From positions 79,586,626 through 79,650,625 of the forward strand of contig NC_067473.1 in the NCBI RefSeq assembly GCF_947179515.1: a stretch of DNA of 64,000 nt, given 5' to 3'. Positions 50,201-58,639 of the stretch are shown in pieces (within the stretch, counting starts at the first letter, position 1; every line of letters starts with the position of its first letter). The notes under the pieces are model-generated. The model searched no databases and was not told where the DNA came from. It saw only the letters and a list, made by a program, of their open reading frames with translations. The translations under genes were made by a program, and so were the position numbers. Source of the stretch: Apodemus sylvaticus (taxonomy: Eukaryota; Chordata; Mammalia; Rodentia; Muridae).

Positions 50201-51204
50201 GAAGAGAGCCTATGAGAGGCTATTGGTGAAGCCTAATTACAGTAGAAGTCAACAGTGTTTTTGGAGATGCCAGTACCATACGATGACCACCAAGAACAGC
50301 AGCAGTAGTGGAGTACAGGCAGTTGGAGCCTAGAAGACAAGCTGTGTGCTACAAAGGGCAGAGCTGGAGAAGTGACCCACACCCTTGGAGGAGCCCGGAA
50401 GATTGTGAGTTAGATCCCAGACATTGAACCTTTGGATTTTGAGATTTGCTTTTGGTTGTGACTGTGTCCTGATATGTTTCCCTCTTGAAGGAAGAAAGTA
50501 TTTTAGTGGAGCCCACAATTAGAGACTTTGAATTTTTAAAAGACTTTGAATTTTAAAGATATTGGACATTTTAAGGTGATTGAACTTTTAATATGTAAAG
50601 ACTGTGGGACTTTTAAAGTAATTTAGATCTTGGGAATGAATAAGAAAATAAGGATTGAGGCTTAATAGTGATGTGTTTGTGTATCAAGTTGACAAGGGGT
50701 CAATTGTACTGGTTAGTTTCGTGTGTCAACTTGACACAGGCTGGAGTTATCACAGAGAAAGGAGTTTCAGTTGGGGAGGTGCCTCCATGAGATCCAGTTG
50801 TGGGGCATTTTCTCAATTAATGATCAGGTGGGGAGGGCCCCTTGTGGGTGGTACTACCTTTGGGCTGGTGCTCTTGGGTTCTATAAGAGAGCAAGCTGAG
50901 CAAGCCAGGGGAAGCAAGCCAGTAAGAAACATCCCTCCATGGCCTCTGCATCAGCTCCTGCTTCCTGACCTGCTTGAGTTCCAGTCCTGACTTCCTTTAG
51001 TGATGAACTGCAACGTGGAAGTGTAAGCTCAATAAACCCTTTCCTCCCCCCCCCCCCAACTTGCTTCTTGGTCATGATGTTTGTGCAGGAATAGAAACCC
51101 TGACTAAGACAGTTCTGGTGCATGAAAAAGGCCATTTTCATTCTAAATCTCAGCTTATGTTCAGACCCTCTCCAAAGATTGACTATAGGTCTACTCAGAA
51201 AATC

Positions 51205-51236
<32 letters not shown>

Positions 51237-53343
51237 CCAGCAGGTGGGTGGCGCATGCCTGTAACCCCAGCACTCTGGGAGGCAGAGGCAGGCAGATTTC
51301 TGAGTTTGAGGCCAGCCTGGTCTACAGAGTGAGTTCCAGAACAGCCAGGGCAATACAGAGAAACCCTGTCTCCAAAAAAACAAAAAAACCAAAAAAACCA
51401 AAAAACCAAAAAAAAAAAAAAAAGAAAGAAAGAAAGAAAGAAAAGAAAAGAAAAGAAAAGAAAGGAAAAGAAAAGAAAAGAAAGGAAAAGAAAAAAGAAA
51501 AAGAAAATCCTGGGATGTAGCTCCTCAAGTTCTGGAGAGGAAAGGAATGGTCTGATGTGCAGGCATGCAGAGAGATGAGAATAGTCTCCTAGGTAGTTAA
51601 TTCCTTTCAATAAGGACAGTGCCCTATTTCACTTAGGTTGAATAAATCATCCTTGGCCTAAGTTTATGAGTAATATGGCTAATAAAATCTGGGTAAATGG
51701 TATTTTTGTTTTGTTTTTTGAGACAGGTTTTCTCTGTGTAGTCCTAGCTGTCCTAGAACTTTATAGACCAGGGTGGCCTCAAACTCCAGGATCTGCCTGC
51801 CTCTGCCTCCCAAGTGCTGGGATTAAAGGCATGCACTCCTTCTTTTACTGCACGGGCCCTCATAGGAGGCAAAAAGAGCAGAGAAGCAGCAATCATTCCC
51901 ACTAACTATATTTGGCGGAGTTTCTTCTTACGGCTAAACTAGTTATCACTCAGATGATGACTCTGGCAATACAAAACACTTTGCAGACCTTTTTAATGAA
52001 ATCTCTTCATTGTCATTATATCCCATTAGTGGTGCCTAAGAGTTTACATGAAGGCTGCATGCAACAGTCCCTTCACCAAGTACCACAACATAAGCAATAA
52101 ACTGCTACAAAATGTCTGCACAGGTTTTTGGCCCTTAGATGGAAAAGCACTTAGGCTAGATATGAAAGAGATCAGACGGAAGCAAGAATGTAACTGAGCT
52201 TCTGAAGTGCAATGTCACAGCATTGGTTACTATCTACTGTGCACAGAGGAGGACAAAGCTCTGACAAACTGTTTTGAAACCTTTCACCAGAGCAAACAGT
52301 GTTCGAGGACTGTCATTCACTCCCTGTAAGCTTCACAGAGACCATGTCTCACAGCAGTTCATTAAAACAAAACAAACCGAAGGATCTAAATTGAGCTGAA
52401 GCTTCAGACTTAGCTCATGTCATTCCTGCATCCACAAAATCTTTTCCCCCTCCTGTTCAGCCTTGATACTTTCCACTCGTGACTTTCAAGGCTGTCTTGT
52501 TAGGAACTCCTTTTTTTATCCTCTCTGATCAGCACAGGCTGCCACATTTCCCCAGCACCCTGGACATTCTGTGCTCTCCATAAACTGAGCCCTTTCCTGT
52601 GATCCTCCTCTCTGCACACACACACCGTGAGCGAGCGGTAGGAGGACCAGAACTTGTTGTTAGTAACCTTTGCATCTCCAGGCCGGGGTGTGGCTTCACA
52701 GGCTGAATGAATGAATGGATGCAGATGACTAGAATGTGAACTTTATGAACGAACCTAAGGAAGTGCTGGTTAAATACTTTCCGAATGGAAACCCTTACCC
52801 TTGTTAACATTACTTGCCCAATCTCTTTGTTTATAGAAAAGAAATGCTAGTGTAGGCACCCAGAAGTCCTTCTACACTTCACTTCTATAACCACACCTTC
52901 ACCATGGATAAAACTTTCTAGAAGGAATGACTTTCTGTTATCCTGCGCCTTCACCAAAAATGCCACCTGCCAGAAAGTTAACAGATCGCTTGAAACAATG
53001 TCTTTTAGAAGCAGGCAAATAGATGATTGTACATTTTGCTCTGGAAGGAAAATGACACATTTTAATGTCTTTTATGGGCAATTAAAAGGGGAATCAGATA
53101 TTTTACCTACCGAATGGAATTTAAGACAGAAAATCCTGTTAAGCCTTTTCTACTTACTGCTTAATTATAACCTAAGTATTTCTGTAAAACCTCAAATACT
53201 CTAGATATAATTTTATATAGCATAAAATGATAGGGAAATTAATTTGTCAAAACTACAGGTTTCCAGGAAGTCCTTTCAAGCCCTTGGCCTATAGAACTGG
53301 CTTTGGACAATTTTCTTTCTCCAAAGGGAAACAGGTATTTCAG

Positions 53344-53386
<43 letters not shown>

Positions 53387-53688
53387 TGAGTGTGAGTTTG
53401 TAGCGCTAAAGGAACTGTTAGCTTCCCCGTAGGAGGGCTGGGTGAGTGGGTGGGTCCTTTACCACTCTGCCTGCAAGGCGTAATTACTTACGTGGAATGA
53501 AACAGGGTGCCGTCCTTTTCTAAATAGCCTTCGTAGTGAACCAACATCAGATCTCCTCCTTTGGTCTTGCGATGGCAGATGAATGGCTTCTGGAGAACCT
53601 CGATTTTCACTTCTGGTTCAGGAATCAGAGCTCCACTCAGAACCGTGACCCACAGCGTCAAGATCGCGTTCCACAAGAAATCCCTCAT
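38384..53688 (-). CDS. Fkbp14: FKBP14 (FKBP22), ER peptidyl-prolyl isomerase, whole coding region in 4 exons
   Basis: Coding exons are 53492-53688, 47999-48150, 45262-45389 and 38384-38542; 197+152+128+159 bp join in frame to 211 residues plus stop, the usual FKBP14 length. Order: signal peptide (about 1-19), FKBP-type PPIase domain (about 30-135) with Cys38 and Cys96 that pair in the known structure, EF-hand loops near 141-152 and 187-198, N-glycan sequon at 176, and C-terminal HDEL. The protein catalyses proline cis-trans isomerisation in the ER and binds procollagens; loss in humans causes a kyphoscoliotic Ehlers-Danlos syndrome. All six intron boundaries are GT-AG. Odd: Asp3 in the signal peptide n-region. 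Fkbp7 is a relative, but the sequence and the Scrn1/Plekha8 neighbours fit Fkbp14. Confidence 0.97.
38815..39045 (-). repeat. B4-type SINE, degraded
   Basis: Reversed B4: B1-like 'gtgctgggcgtggcatgcac' in the centre, 'ggatcccagttcaggtcttc' and 'catgcttccatgg' at the head end. Confidence 0.65.
39150..40255 (-). repeat. B4-type SINE split by an L1
   Basis: The two halves (39150-39243 and 40018-40255) form one reversed B4-like SINE: 'gtatatggagaccagagcca' on the left, 'ttgagacagagtctctcagc' on the right. The L1 at 39244-40017 lies between them. Confidence 0.7.
39244..40017 (-). mobile_element. 5'-truncated L1 with 13-bp TSD
   Basis: A minus-strand L1: T-run (A-tail) at 39244, 3' UTR, ORF2 stop at 39504-39506, ORF2 C-terminus up to the truncation at 40017. 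It is flanked by a perfect 13-bp duplication, tcagctgtcattc (39231-39243 and 40018-40030). ORF2 is frameshifted near 39650-39660 at an expanded TA repeat. It is in sense orientation to Fkbp14, so its own AATAAA-like signals could be read within intron 3. Confidence 0.96.
40890..41105 (-). repeat. B3-type SINE
   Basis: Reversed B3: 'tgcatgcctggtgtccacag', 'tgtgagccatgtgggtgctg', 'ctcttaaccactggatcacc' and 'tctccagccc' at the head. Confidence 0.88.
41262..41400 (+). repeat. B1 SINE with (AAAACC)n tail
   Basis: 'atgggagtgcatgtctttga' and 'cactgaaaaaccctggctca' mark an old B1. The tail has expanded to five AAAACC units (41367-41399). Confidence 0.8.
42718..43060 (+). repeat. B4/RSINE-type composite SINE
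   Basis: Head 'gtggggagatggctcagtgg', 'gaagcatgaggacccaattt', then a diverged centre and 'gaggaagacaccgggtccag'. A degenerate 12-bp tandem (acactcacaggt-like) occupies 42955-43005. Confidence 0.75.
43475..43522. repeat. 23-bp perfect tandem duplication
   Basis: The unit that begins acagtaaacacttctctttt occurs at 43475-43497 and again at 43498-43520, with no mismatch. Confidence 0.95.
43520..43592 (-). repeat. ID-like SINE
   Basis: 'tgaggattgatctcagagcc', 'gaaatgcttggccactgagt' and 'tccacgcccag' match a reversed ID element. Confidence 0.65.
43713..43822 (+). repeat. Degraded B1 SINE
   Basis: 'ctaaatcccagcacttagga', 'ctgaggcaggagattcacaa' and 'gagaccctgtctcaaacaaa'. Confidence 0.8.
44254..44289. 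other. Perfect 10-bp inverted repeat
   Basis: catgagaaac (44254-44263) and gtttctcatg (44280-44289) are exact reverse complements around a 16-nt loop. Confidence 0.8.
44560..44830 (+). repeat. L1 (Lx-like) 3' UTR remnant
   Basis: After an A-run (44634-44657), a G-rich block 'gaagggcactctcttagggg' leads to 'tttgaaatctaaataaataa', the usual end of a rodent L1 3' UTR with an A/T tail. Confidence 0.7.
45262..45389 (-). CDS. Fkbp14: Fkbp14 exon 3: end of FKBP domain and EF-hand 1
   Basis: Encodes residues 117-159, from Gly-Lys-Ile-Pro-Pro to Ser-Lys-Gln-Glu. Acceptor 'cctcctatcag' (AG at 45390-45391), donor 'gag/gtgact' (GT at 45260-45261); entry phase 1, exit phase 0. It carries the last strand of the PPIase domain (STLIFNIDLLEI) and the first EF-hand loop (DLNDDWKLSKQE), which is slightly atypical at its centre, with Trp where Gly is standard; that is also true in human. 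Confidence 0.97.
47187..47225. repeat. (TA)n microsatellite
   Basis: About 19 TA units. Confidence 0.97.
47592..47742 (+). repeat. B1 SINE
   Basis: 'aggacagccagggctacaca', 'agcctggtttagagac' and an A-rich tail. Nearly full length. Confidence 0.92.
47999..48150 (-). CDS. Fkbp14: Fkbp14 exon 2: centre of the FKBP domain
   Basis: Encodes residues 66-117 (Thr66 completed from exon 1; Gly117 shared with exon 3). Acceptor 'ttctttctggcag' (AG at 48151-48152), donor 'aaaag/gtaaaa' (GT at 47997-47998). It contains the FKBP active-site loop text WFTLGMLEVLKGWDQGL and IIPPALGYG, plus Cys96. Differences from the human residues I remember are conservative (Ile to Met at 81, Lys to Thr at 93). Confidence 0.97.
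48200..48260 (-). repeat. ID-like SINE
   Basis: 'gaattgaagccagagccctg' and 'tgctaggtaagctctctata' fit a reversed ID element immediately upstream of exon 2 in the transcript. Confidence 0.7.
48575..48860 (+). repeat. MER2 (Tigger-type) DNA transposon remnant
   Basis: 'gttgcatataacctactgta', 'aaaccatctttagattgcac', 'gtaaatgctatgtgaatagt' and 'agttgatttgaacc' follow the MER2 order. Same family as 7453-7710. Confidence 0.8.
48850..48883 (+). other. G-rich run with quadruplex potential
   Basis: Four or more G-runs of 5-7 bases separated by 1-5 bases (ggggggtggttggggggg, then cggtggggggtggggg). The G-rich strand is the plus strand, i.e. the template for Fkbp14 transcription. Confidence 0.85.
49175..49573 (+). 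repeat. 5' LTR of the ERVL-type element
   Basis: Begins tgtactggttagtttcgtg and ends ctgactaagaca. Contains a polyadenylation signal aataaa at 49501-49506 and a possible promoter segment tctataagagagc near 49350. Orientation is antisense to Fkbp14. Confidence 0.92.
50705..51111 (+). repeat. 3' LTR of the ERVL-type element
   Basis: Direct copy of the 5' LTR; carries an 8-base longer C-run (51045-51058) and about nine substitutions. Confidence 0.92.
51208..51505 (+). repeat. B1 SINE flanked by a poly-A run and (AAAG)n
   Basis: A 28-bp A-run (51208-51235) precedes a nearly consensus B1 (51236-51375), followed by a long tail of AAAAACC and AAAG/AAAAG repeats to 51505. The low divergence marks a recent insertion. 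Confidence 0.93.
51708..51838 (-). repeat. B1 SINE, opposite orientation
   Basis: Reversed B1: 'ttttgagacaggttttctct', 'ctctgcctcccaagtgctgg', 'gattaaaggcatgcactcc'. It faces the B1 at 51236-51375. Confidence 0.93.
53346..53385. repeat. (TG)n microsatellite
   Basis: About 19 TG units, 107 bp from the Fkbp14 exon 1 donor. Confidence 0.97.
53492..53688 (-). CDS. Fkbp14: Fkbp14 exon 1: signal peptide and start of FKBP domain
   Basis: ATG at 53686-53688 opens 65 codons plus 2 nt. The exon ends at 53492 with donor 'ccac/gtaagt'. Residues 1-19 are a hydrophobic signal peptide (LWNAILTLWVTVLSGA); residues 20-65 start the PPIase domain, with Cys38 and the LVHYEGYLEKDGTLFHST strand. The start agrees with the known length. 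Asp3 is unexpected where I remember Leu (human) or Phe (mouse). Confidence 0.97.
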
Positions 53689-53980
53689 GTTACCAAAGCA
53701 GAAGAAAGGCCCCGGATTTCATAGAGTTAAAAATATGCCAAAGGCGGACGACAGCTTAGGCCAAGCAAGTTCAGGACTCCCCCAACAGACTCACTCCCAG
53801 CAAGACGTGGCACTTGTACTACCAACTTTCACACAGTCAGCACGCACATTAAAGAGTTAAAGCCCCATCCCAACATGATTGGCTCTGATAGGCGGCTGCT
53901 AGGAAAGGGCGTCCTTCCACTGGCTGGAGGTACTGTCACTCAGACGCCTCCCAGCCAATGGTGCTGCAAAAAATGTGGTT
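53689..53980 (-). promoter_or_regulatory. Fkbp14: Fkbp14 promoter and 5' UTR
   Basis: Moderate GC, no long CpG island. A CCAAT box reads on the minus strand at 53878-53882 and a plus-strand CCAAT at 53955-53959. No TATA box. The transcription start is not fixed by the sequence; probably between 53.75 and 53.9 kb. Confidence 0.55.
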
Positions 53981-54341
53981 GTTCGGTTTGCTATTGAGCC
54001 CGGAGCTCGGGTAACAGTCCTAGAGCCCGCAGGTAAGGAAATTCTCCCATTTCTGGAAGGCAGCTGGATGCAGCTAAATCCTGGGTGGCTGGGGTGGGGT
54101 GGGGGGCTTGTTTCTGTGAAGTACTCCAGCTGTGGAGTCTGGGGCCAGGTGACACTGGTTTTGGAAAGACCAGACACTGGGAAGCACCCTTCTCCAAGAT
54201 GCCACAAAGGCTCAAAACTACGGTTACTAATTTAGAACATAAACTCTAAGGACCTAATCGGATGCTTTAAGGTTCATAAAACACATTCTGGTACAAGATC
54301 CTCACCAACTTAACGTGGTTATTTTCTCCCCATTTAGAACG

Positions 54342-55105
54342 TGTTTTAGGGTTTCCATTCTTGGGTTAAAACATCATGACCAATAGCTTGGGGAGGAAAG
54401 GATTTTTTACCTATTACACTTCTCTATCATAGTCCATTATCCAGGGAAGTCAGGGCAGGAACTCAAAGCAACAATCAGGAAGCAAAAACTGATGTAGATA
54501 GAGGCGCCGTAGAGGAATGCTGCTTGCTGGCTTGCTCCACCTGCTTTTTCATAGCACCTATCACCTGCCCGTGGATGGTACCACTCTCAGTGGGCTGGAC
54601 CCTTCCCCATCAATCATTATTAGGATTCTGTCTAAGCTCCGCCCCACAGTCACCTGACAACAGCCAGGTAGGCCTGGCCTATTATAAAAGGGTCCCTCCT
54701 CTCTCTTGCAACTCTTTTTCTCTCAGTTTCTCTTGCCCTCCTGGGCTCTTCTCTCTCCTCCTCCCCTCCCCCCACGTGGTCATGGCCAGCCTCTGCTTCT
54801 CTACTCTCTCCCTCTCTCTGCCTTTGTCTGCCTCTTCTACCCCCTTAACTCCCTTCCCCATGCCCTGAATAAACTCTATTCTATGCTATACCATTGTGTG
54901 TCTGGTCCCTCAGGGGGAAGGGATGCATCCGCATGGGCTCACTGAGGCACCCCCTGCCCCCAACCACAGTAGAACGTATTCTCACACCTCTTTCTCTTTT
55001 TATGATCACAACAACCAGTAGTTAAGAAAATGCACTAGAGACTTGCCTACAGGTAAATCTTAGGGTTCAAATCTCCTCGTTCCAAATTACTCTAGCTTGT
55101 GTCTT
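54342..55105 (-). repeat. ERVL-type LTR split by another LTR
   Basis: The outer element is a reversed copy of the family at 49175-51111: left part 54342-about 54623 ('ttagggtttccattcttggg', 'gggaagtcagggcaggaact'), right part about 55022-55105 ('ttactctagcttgtgtc'). The inner LTR is listed next. Confidence 0.75.
54624..55014 (+). repeat. Inner ERV LTR (nested)
   Basis: Has a TATA-like tattataaaaggg (54680-54692), a pyrimidine-rich R-like region and a polyadenylation signal aataaa (54868-54873), then a U5-like end with 'tgtgtgtctggtccctcagg'. This is the layout of a functional-type ERV LTR in plus orientation. Exact ends and family name are not resolved. Confidence 0.65.
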
Positions 55106-55335
55106 GTTGCAAAATAAATGTAGCCTGGACAGAAGTTTTGTTTGGTTTTAATTAGGCTAGGAGTTAGTGTCCTGCTTAAGTTCGCCTGGTCGAAAAAAAT
55201 TTGTGTTACACCTTAAAACTTGACTTGATTTCATTCTACAAACATCGCTGTCAATGAATAACTGCTAATAATTCATCACTTATGTGACCTTGGTGGCCAC
55301 TAAATAATGGCTAAGGACGTCTTCCTTTAAAAAGA

Positions 55336-55383
<48 letters not shown>
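55336..55383. repeat. (TG)n(AG)n compound microsatellite
   Basis: About 11 TG units then about 13 GA units. Confidence 0.97.
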
Positions 55384-55687
55384 AAGAAATGGCATTTGTG
55401 TTTAACAATTATACAGCTTAAAGTTCCTAGTTCTAAATGGCTGCCCTAATTTCAGATGTAGTCTATTGTAGCAAACTGAGAAGAAACTAGAAATCACCAA
55501 AAGAGAAACTCTAGATGAAAACAACAACAAACACAAACAAAACAACAACAAAAACATGGCATTATACAAGGTGTGCAGTTCAGGGAAATAACCATTTATA
55601 TATTATTTACTAAACCTGTCAACCTTACGTTAAGGGAAAAATGCCCACACTTTAGCCCTTCAGAGCAGATCTCTATAACACTAACAT

Positions 55688-55996
55688 TTGGGTTGTATTG
55701 TGCTTCTTCTCCACATTCACCTTCCATTTAACCTGTCATCGACACTTTTCTTGGATAAAAATCCTGACAACAGTGCGTTTTCATATACTTTCGTGTACAC
55801 AGAAATTCCCCTTGAGGAGCTTGTGATAGTGCCGATTTTTGATCCAAAAGGTCTGGAACCCGGGCGAGATCGTATCTTTAACAGAACCCCGGGTGAAGTC
55901 ATGCTGGCAGTCCAAAGACCAAGCTACCAGTCAAGAGGCCCGCGGTTTGAACAGCGCCTTACAGTGAAGTGCATCCGGAAACCCACTACAGATTAG
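55688..55996 (+). other. Unassigned 102-codon open frame upstream of Plekha8
   Basis: An ATG-to-stop frame ending 470 bp before the Plekha8 ATG. The 3' two thirds is CpG-containing and unique-looking rather than repeat-derived. I recognise no domain or family and see no splice sites that would join it to Plekha8. It may be chance, a promoter-upstream transcript or a diverged old sequence. Confidence 0.2.
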
Positions 55997-56059
55997 CCTC
56001 ATCCGAGGATTCCGAGACTCAGCCCGGATCCTTCTCCACCTACAAGCTTGAAATGAAAA

Positions 56060-56700
56060 GCGGGAGCCCTGGAGCCTAGACCCAGGGGTGACCTGCCACC
56101 CCCGTGCGCACCGAGCCCCGCCCGCCTGCTAGCCCCTCCGCGCGGCGGCCAAACCCCGGCGTGGATTTGGGAGCGTGCGCGCGGCGCAGTGGGCATGCGC
56201 GAGCGCGCCGGGGCGGGCGCTGTGGGCTCAGTGACCGCAGGAAGGCGCCCGCGACCGCCGCCTCAGGGGCCGCGCCTCCCTCGCCTCTCTCTGGCGGCCT
56301 GTCTGCCGCGTCCACACCGACCGCGCCAGGCGCAGGCGCAGGCGCAGCCCCCGGACCCGAAGCTGCTGCTCCCAGGCTGTCGCGGTGACCCCGCCCCCGG
56401 GCCCAGGATGTGAGGCCCGCCCGGCGTCCCCGCGGCGGGCCGGGGTGGTCAGGGGCCCGCGGGCGCCATGGAGGGCGTGCTGTACAAGTGGACCAACTAC
56501 CTGAGCGGTGAGTGCCGGCCTCCGTGTGGGCGGTGCGCCAGGCGGCGCCCTCCGCCGGCTCGCGGCCGCGACCGAGAGTGGGGTGCCGGGTGAAGCCCGC
56601 AGCCCGGGTCCGCTGCGGGGTCCACCCCAATCTCGCGAATTGGTCGGGGGGCGGCCTCGCTTGGGCCGCAGCCCAGCTGCAGGGACCCGAGTGCCAGCAA
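56060..56700 (+). promoter_or_regulatory. Plekha8: CpG island, Plekha8 promoter
   Basis: Very CpG-dense and TATA-less, spanning exon 1. An NRF1-like site (gggcatgcgcgagcg, 56191-56205) and a run of gcgcag steps (aggcgcaggcgcaggcgcag, 56329-56348) lie upstream of the ATG. Such elements are typical of housekeeping promoters. Confidence 0.88.
56468..56507 (+). CDS. Plekha8: PLEKHA8 (FAPP2) exon 1
   Basis: Encodes MEGVLYKWTNYLS plus the first base of Gly14, the start of the PH domain of FAPP2. ATG lies in a strong context (gcgccATGg). The exon ends at 56507 with donor 'gcg/gtgagt'. FAPP2 binds PI4P and ARF at the trans-Golgi through its PH domain and moves glucosylceramide with its C-terminal GLTP domain; neither is visible beyond these residues. 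The paralogue Plekha3 (FAPP1) begins almost identically, also next to an FKBP gene (Fkbp7), but the last residue before the splice (Ser13) and the Fkbp14/Scrn1 neighbours favour Plekha8. Confidence 0.88.
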
Positions 56701-58639
56701 CCTCTGGATTCCAGAGTCTCCACGCAGACACTCTCCTTGGGCACCTTCAGGGTCATCCCCCTGCAGACCTAGGTAGTGGAACTCTAGCTCCGCAGCCCTA
56801 AGCCCTGAAGTGTACTCTGGCGATCAGCTTTTTCCTCTCTGAACATTTCTTTTGTTTCAGAACTCTGTCATAAAATGAATGCAGATATTAGCAACCGTGT
56901 CCTTGTCTTGCCCAGCACGATGACTTAAAATAGCACCCTGCCCCCTTACTAGCTCTCGGAAGCACTTTCCAACTATCTAGAAGTTAAAACTATTCTTCAG
57001 CTGTGAAGATGATTCTCATTGAGCATTATTTTCATTGCAGCAGCCAGCATTTAATACATCCTGTGCTATATGAACTGCGCTGGGTGCGTTTTAAAGTTAA
57101 ACTTTTTATTATGGAAAAATGGGTTAACATTTAACGTGTCAGTGGCAATGCAGAAACTAGAAACTTACCAACTAGAGTTGCGGTTTCCCCTTCTTTTGAT
57201 GGGGCAGTTCTGTAGTAAGGACAGATATATATAGCTTATAAAGAGCTGGCGGGGTAACATTGAGGAAGTCAGGGCACAGTACAAGCAGAAATACACCTGT
57301 CAGCATGTACTTGGACTCTCCAGGTAGTATAGTAGGTAGCACAGTTACTTCTTTTTCCTTTACTCTCCACCCGAGGGCATGATGGGAAGAAGGGTTTTCC
57401 TTAAAAAGACCTGGCCTTCACTTCCAGGATCTTCAGTGATGTCAGCAGAGAGATTAGGTTAGATTGGAAAAACTCAAAGCTGGGCTGCAGTTCCTTGAAT
57501 GCTGGAAGCCGAGTAGCATATTTTTAAGAGAAGGCTTGGCTTGGCCATTCTCCTGATGCTGTCCTAAATGCTTGAGAGGTAGGTGTGTATCTTAGTTGTA
57601 AACCCTTGAGTCAACTTTACCTCTTGCTGTCATCCTCTGATCCCTGCCCCCTACACACACAAAACACGTTCTTCTCCTGCCCCACCTTGATTTCCTTCTT
57701 CCTTTCCCTCCCCTTTCTGTATGGAAAGTTTTGGTAGTAAAATGCTCCCCCCACCACCTTCTGTATCCTTCATTGCACCAACGTTTTTCTAGCTGTCTCT
57801 GGGGAGCTTTGCTCTGTGGTGCCCATGCCATCTGTTTTGATGGTAAGTCTACCCCTTTCTTCCCCAAGTAAGAACAGATAGTACTGTTGAGTGGCTTCTG
57901 GGCATTGGAGCCTTCGCTGCTTTCCTTTGGCTTGCATGCCGCTGTTCAGTGAAGGCCAAAGGCTGTCACACCATGGCTACTCTTTGGATATGCTTAGAAT
58001 GGAGGGTCGGCACGGTGCATTGCCTTTCCATAGAGATGGCCTTACTTTGGAGGAGAATGGTACCAGCTTAGGAAGGTCACATGGGTCCCCGTTCCCTCTG
58101 CTCTCCTTTGCTTGTTGGCCTCCCACAAAGAGCTGTTGGAGCGTAGATGGAAACACTACTTCTTCTCTTCTAGAGCTTTTGCTCTTAAAATAACATTTTA
58201 TTAGTTCTTTAAGAATGTCACACAGCTTATTTTGCTCATGTTCGTCCCTCTTCCCATCTCCACCCTCATTCCCCACCTAACTTGGAAGTCCTCTTACTCT
58301 TCTCTTTCTCCTCCATTTCTTCCAGCTAATGTTGCTCAGATACTGAGGGTGGAGCCTGCTAAGGATCACACAATTAAAGAAAACTGACTCTCCCTCTCCC
58401 ATCAGCTATCAAATGCCAGTAGTTCCTCAGCCAGTGCTGGGGTTCATATCTCCCTCACGCCACTGTTGTATCAATGAGGGTATATTATCAAGCTAGTTAT
58501 TGTAGCTTGTAGGAGTCACAGCTGAGTGATACCGGTGATTGCTTCTTCCTCTACTGGTGCACTTAGTAACTTCCAGTGATAGGAAAGCTAGCCAGTAGGT
58601 TGAGGTGAGTACCAGATTTTTGTTTGTTTGTTTGTTTTT

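Larger units (their letters stand above)
49175..51111 (+). mobile_element. Complete non-autonomous ERVL-type LTR element
   Basis: Two direct LTRs (49175-49573, 399 bp; 50705-51111, 407 bp) flank 1131 bp of internal DNA and are bordered by a perfect 5-bp target-site duplication, gttct (49170-49174 and 51112-51116). LTRs start TGT and end ACA. A primer-binding site tggtaccaggagtggggt (49577-49594) resembles the tRNA-Leu type of ERVL elements, and a short purine tract ends at 50700. By my count the LTRs differ at about nine positions plus a C-run length change. The internal region has no long open frame and no gag, pol or env similarity that I can see. Related solo LTRs are common in this window. 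Confidence 0.93.
48151..53491 (-). other. Fkbp14: Fkbp14 intron 1
   Basis: 5.3 kb. Contains an ID fragment, a MER2 remnant, a G-rich tract, the ERVL-type element at 49175-51111, a B1 pair in opposite orientation and a (TG)n repeat. The stretch 51840-53340 has no recognised repeat. Confidence 0.93.
53981..56060. other. Fkbp14-Plekha8 divergent intergenic interval
   Basis: Holds nested LTRs (54342-55105), a (TG)n(AG)n repeat and an unassigned 300-bp open frame (55688-55996). The rest (53981-54340, 55110-55330, 55390-55680) shows nothing recognised. Confidence 0.8.

Noticed and set aside
51191..51610. 139-codon Phe-Leu rich minus-strand frame
   Set aside because: Antisense of the B1 and its AAAG tail.
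56468..56507. Assignment to Plekha3 (FAPP1) next to Fkbp7
   Set aside because: The paralogous region has the same gene order and a near-identical start, but the isomerase here matches FKBP14 over 211 residues and the third gene is a secernin, which fits the Scrn1-Fkbp14-Plekha8 cluster.
56076..56801. Several long Pro/Ala/Arg frames over the Plekha8 CpG island
   Set aside because: GC-rich DNA lacks stop codons by composition; none matches a known family, and the recognised Plekha8 start lies inside in another frame.
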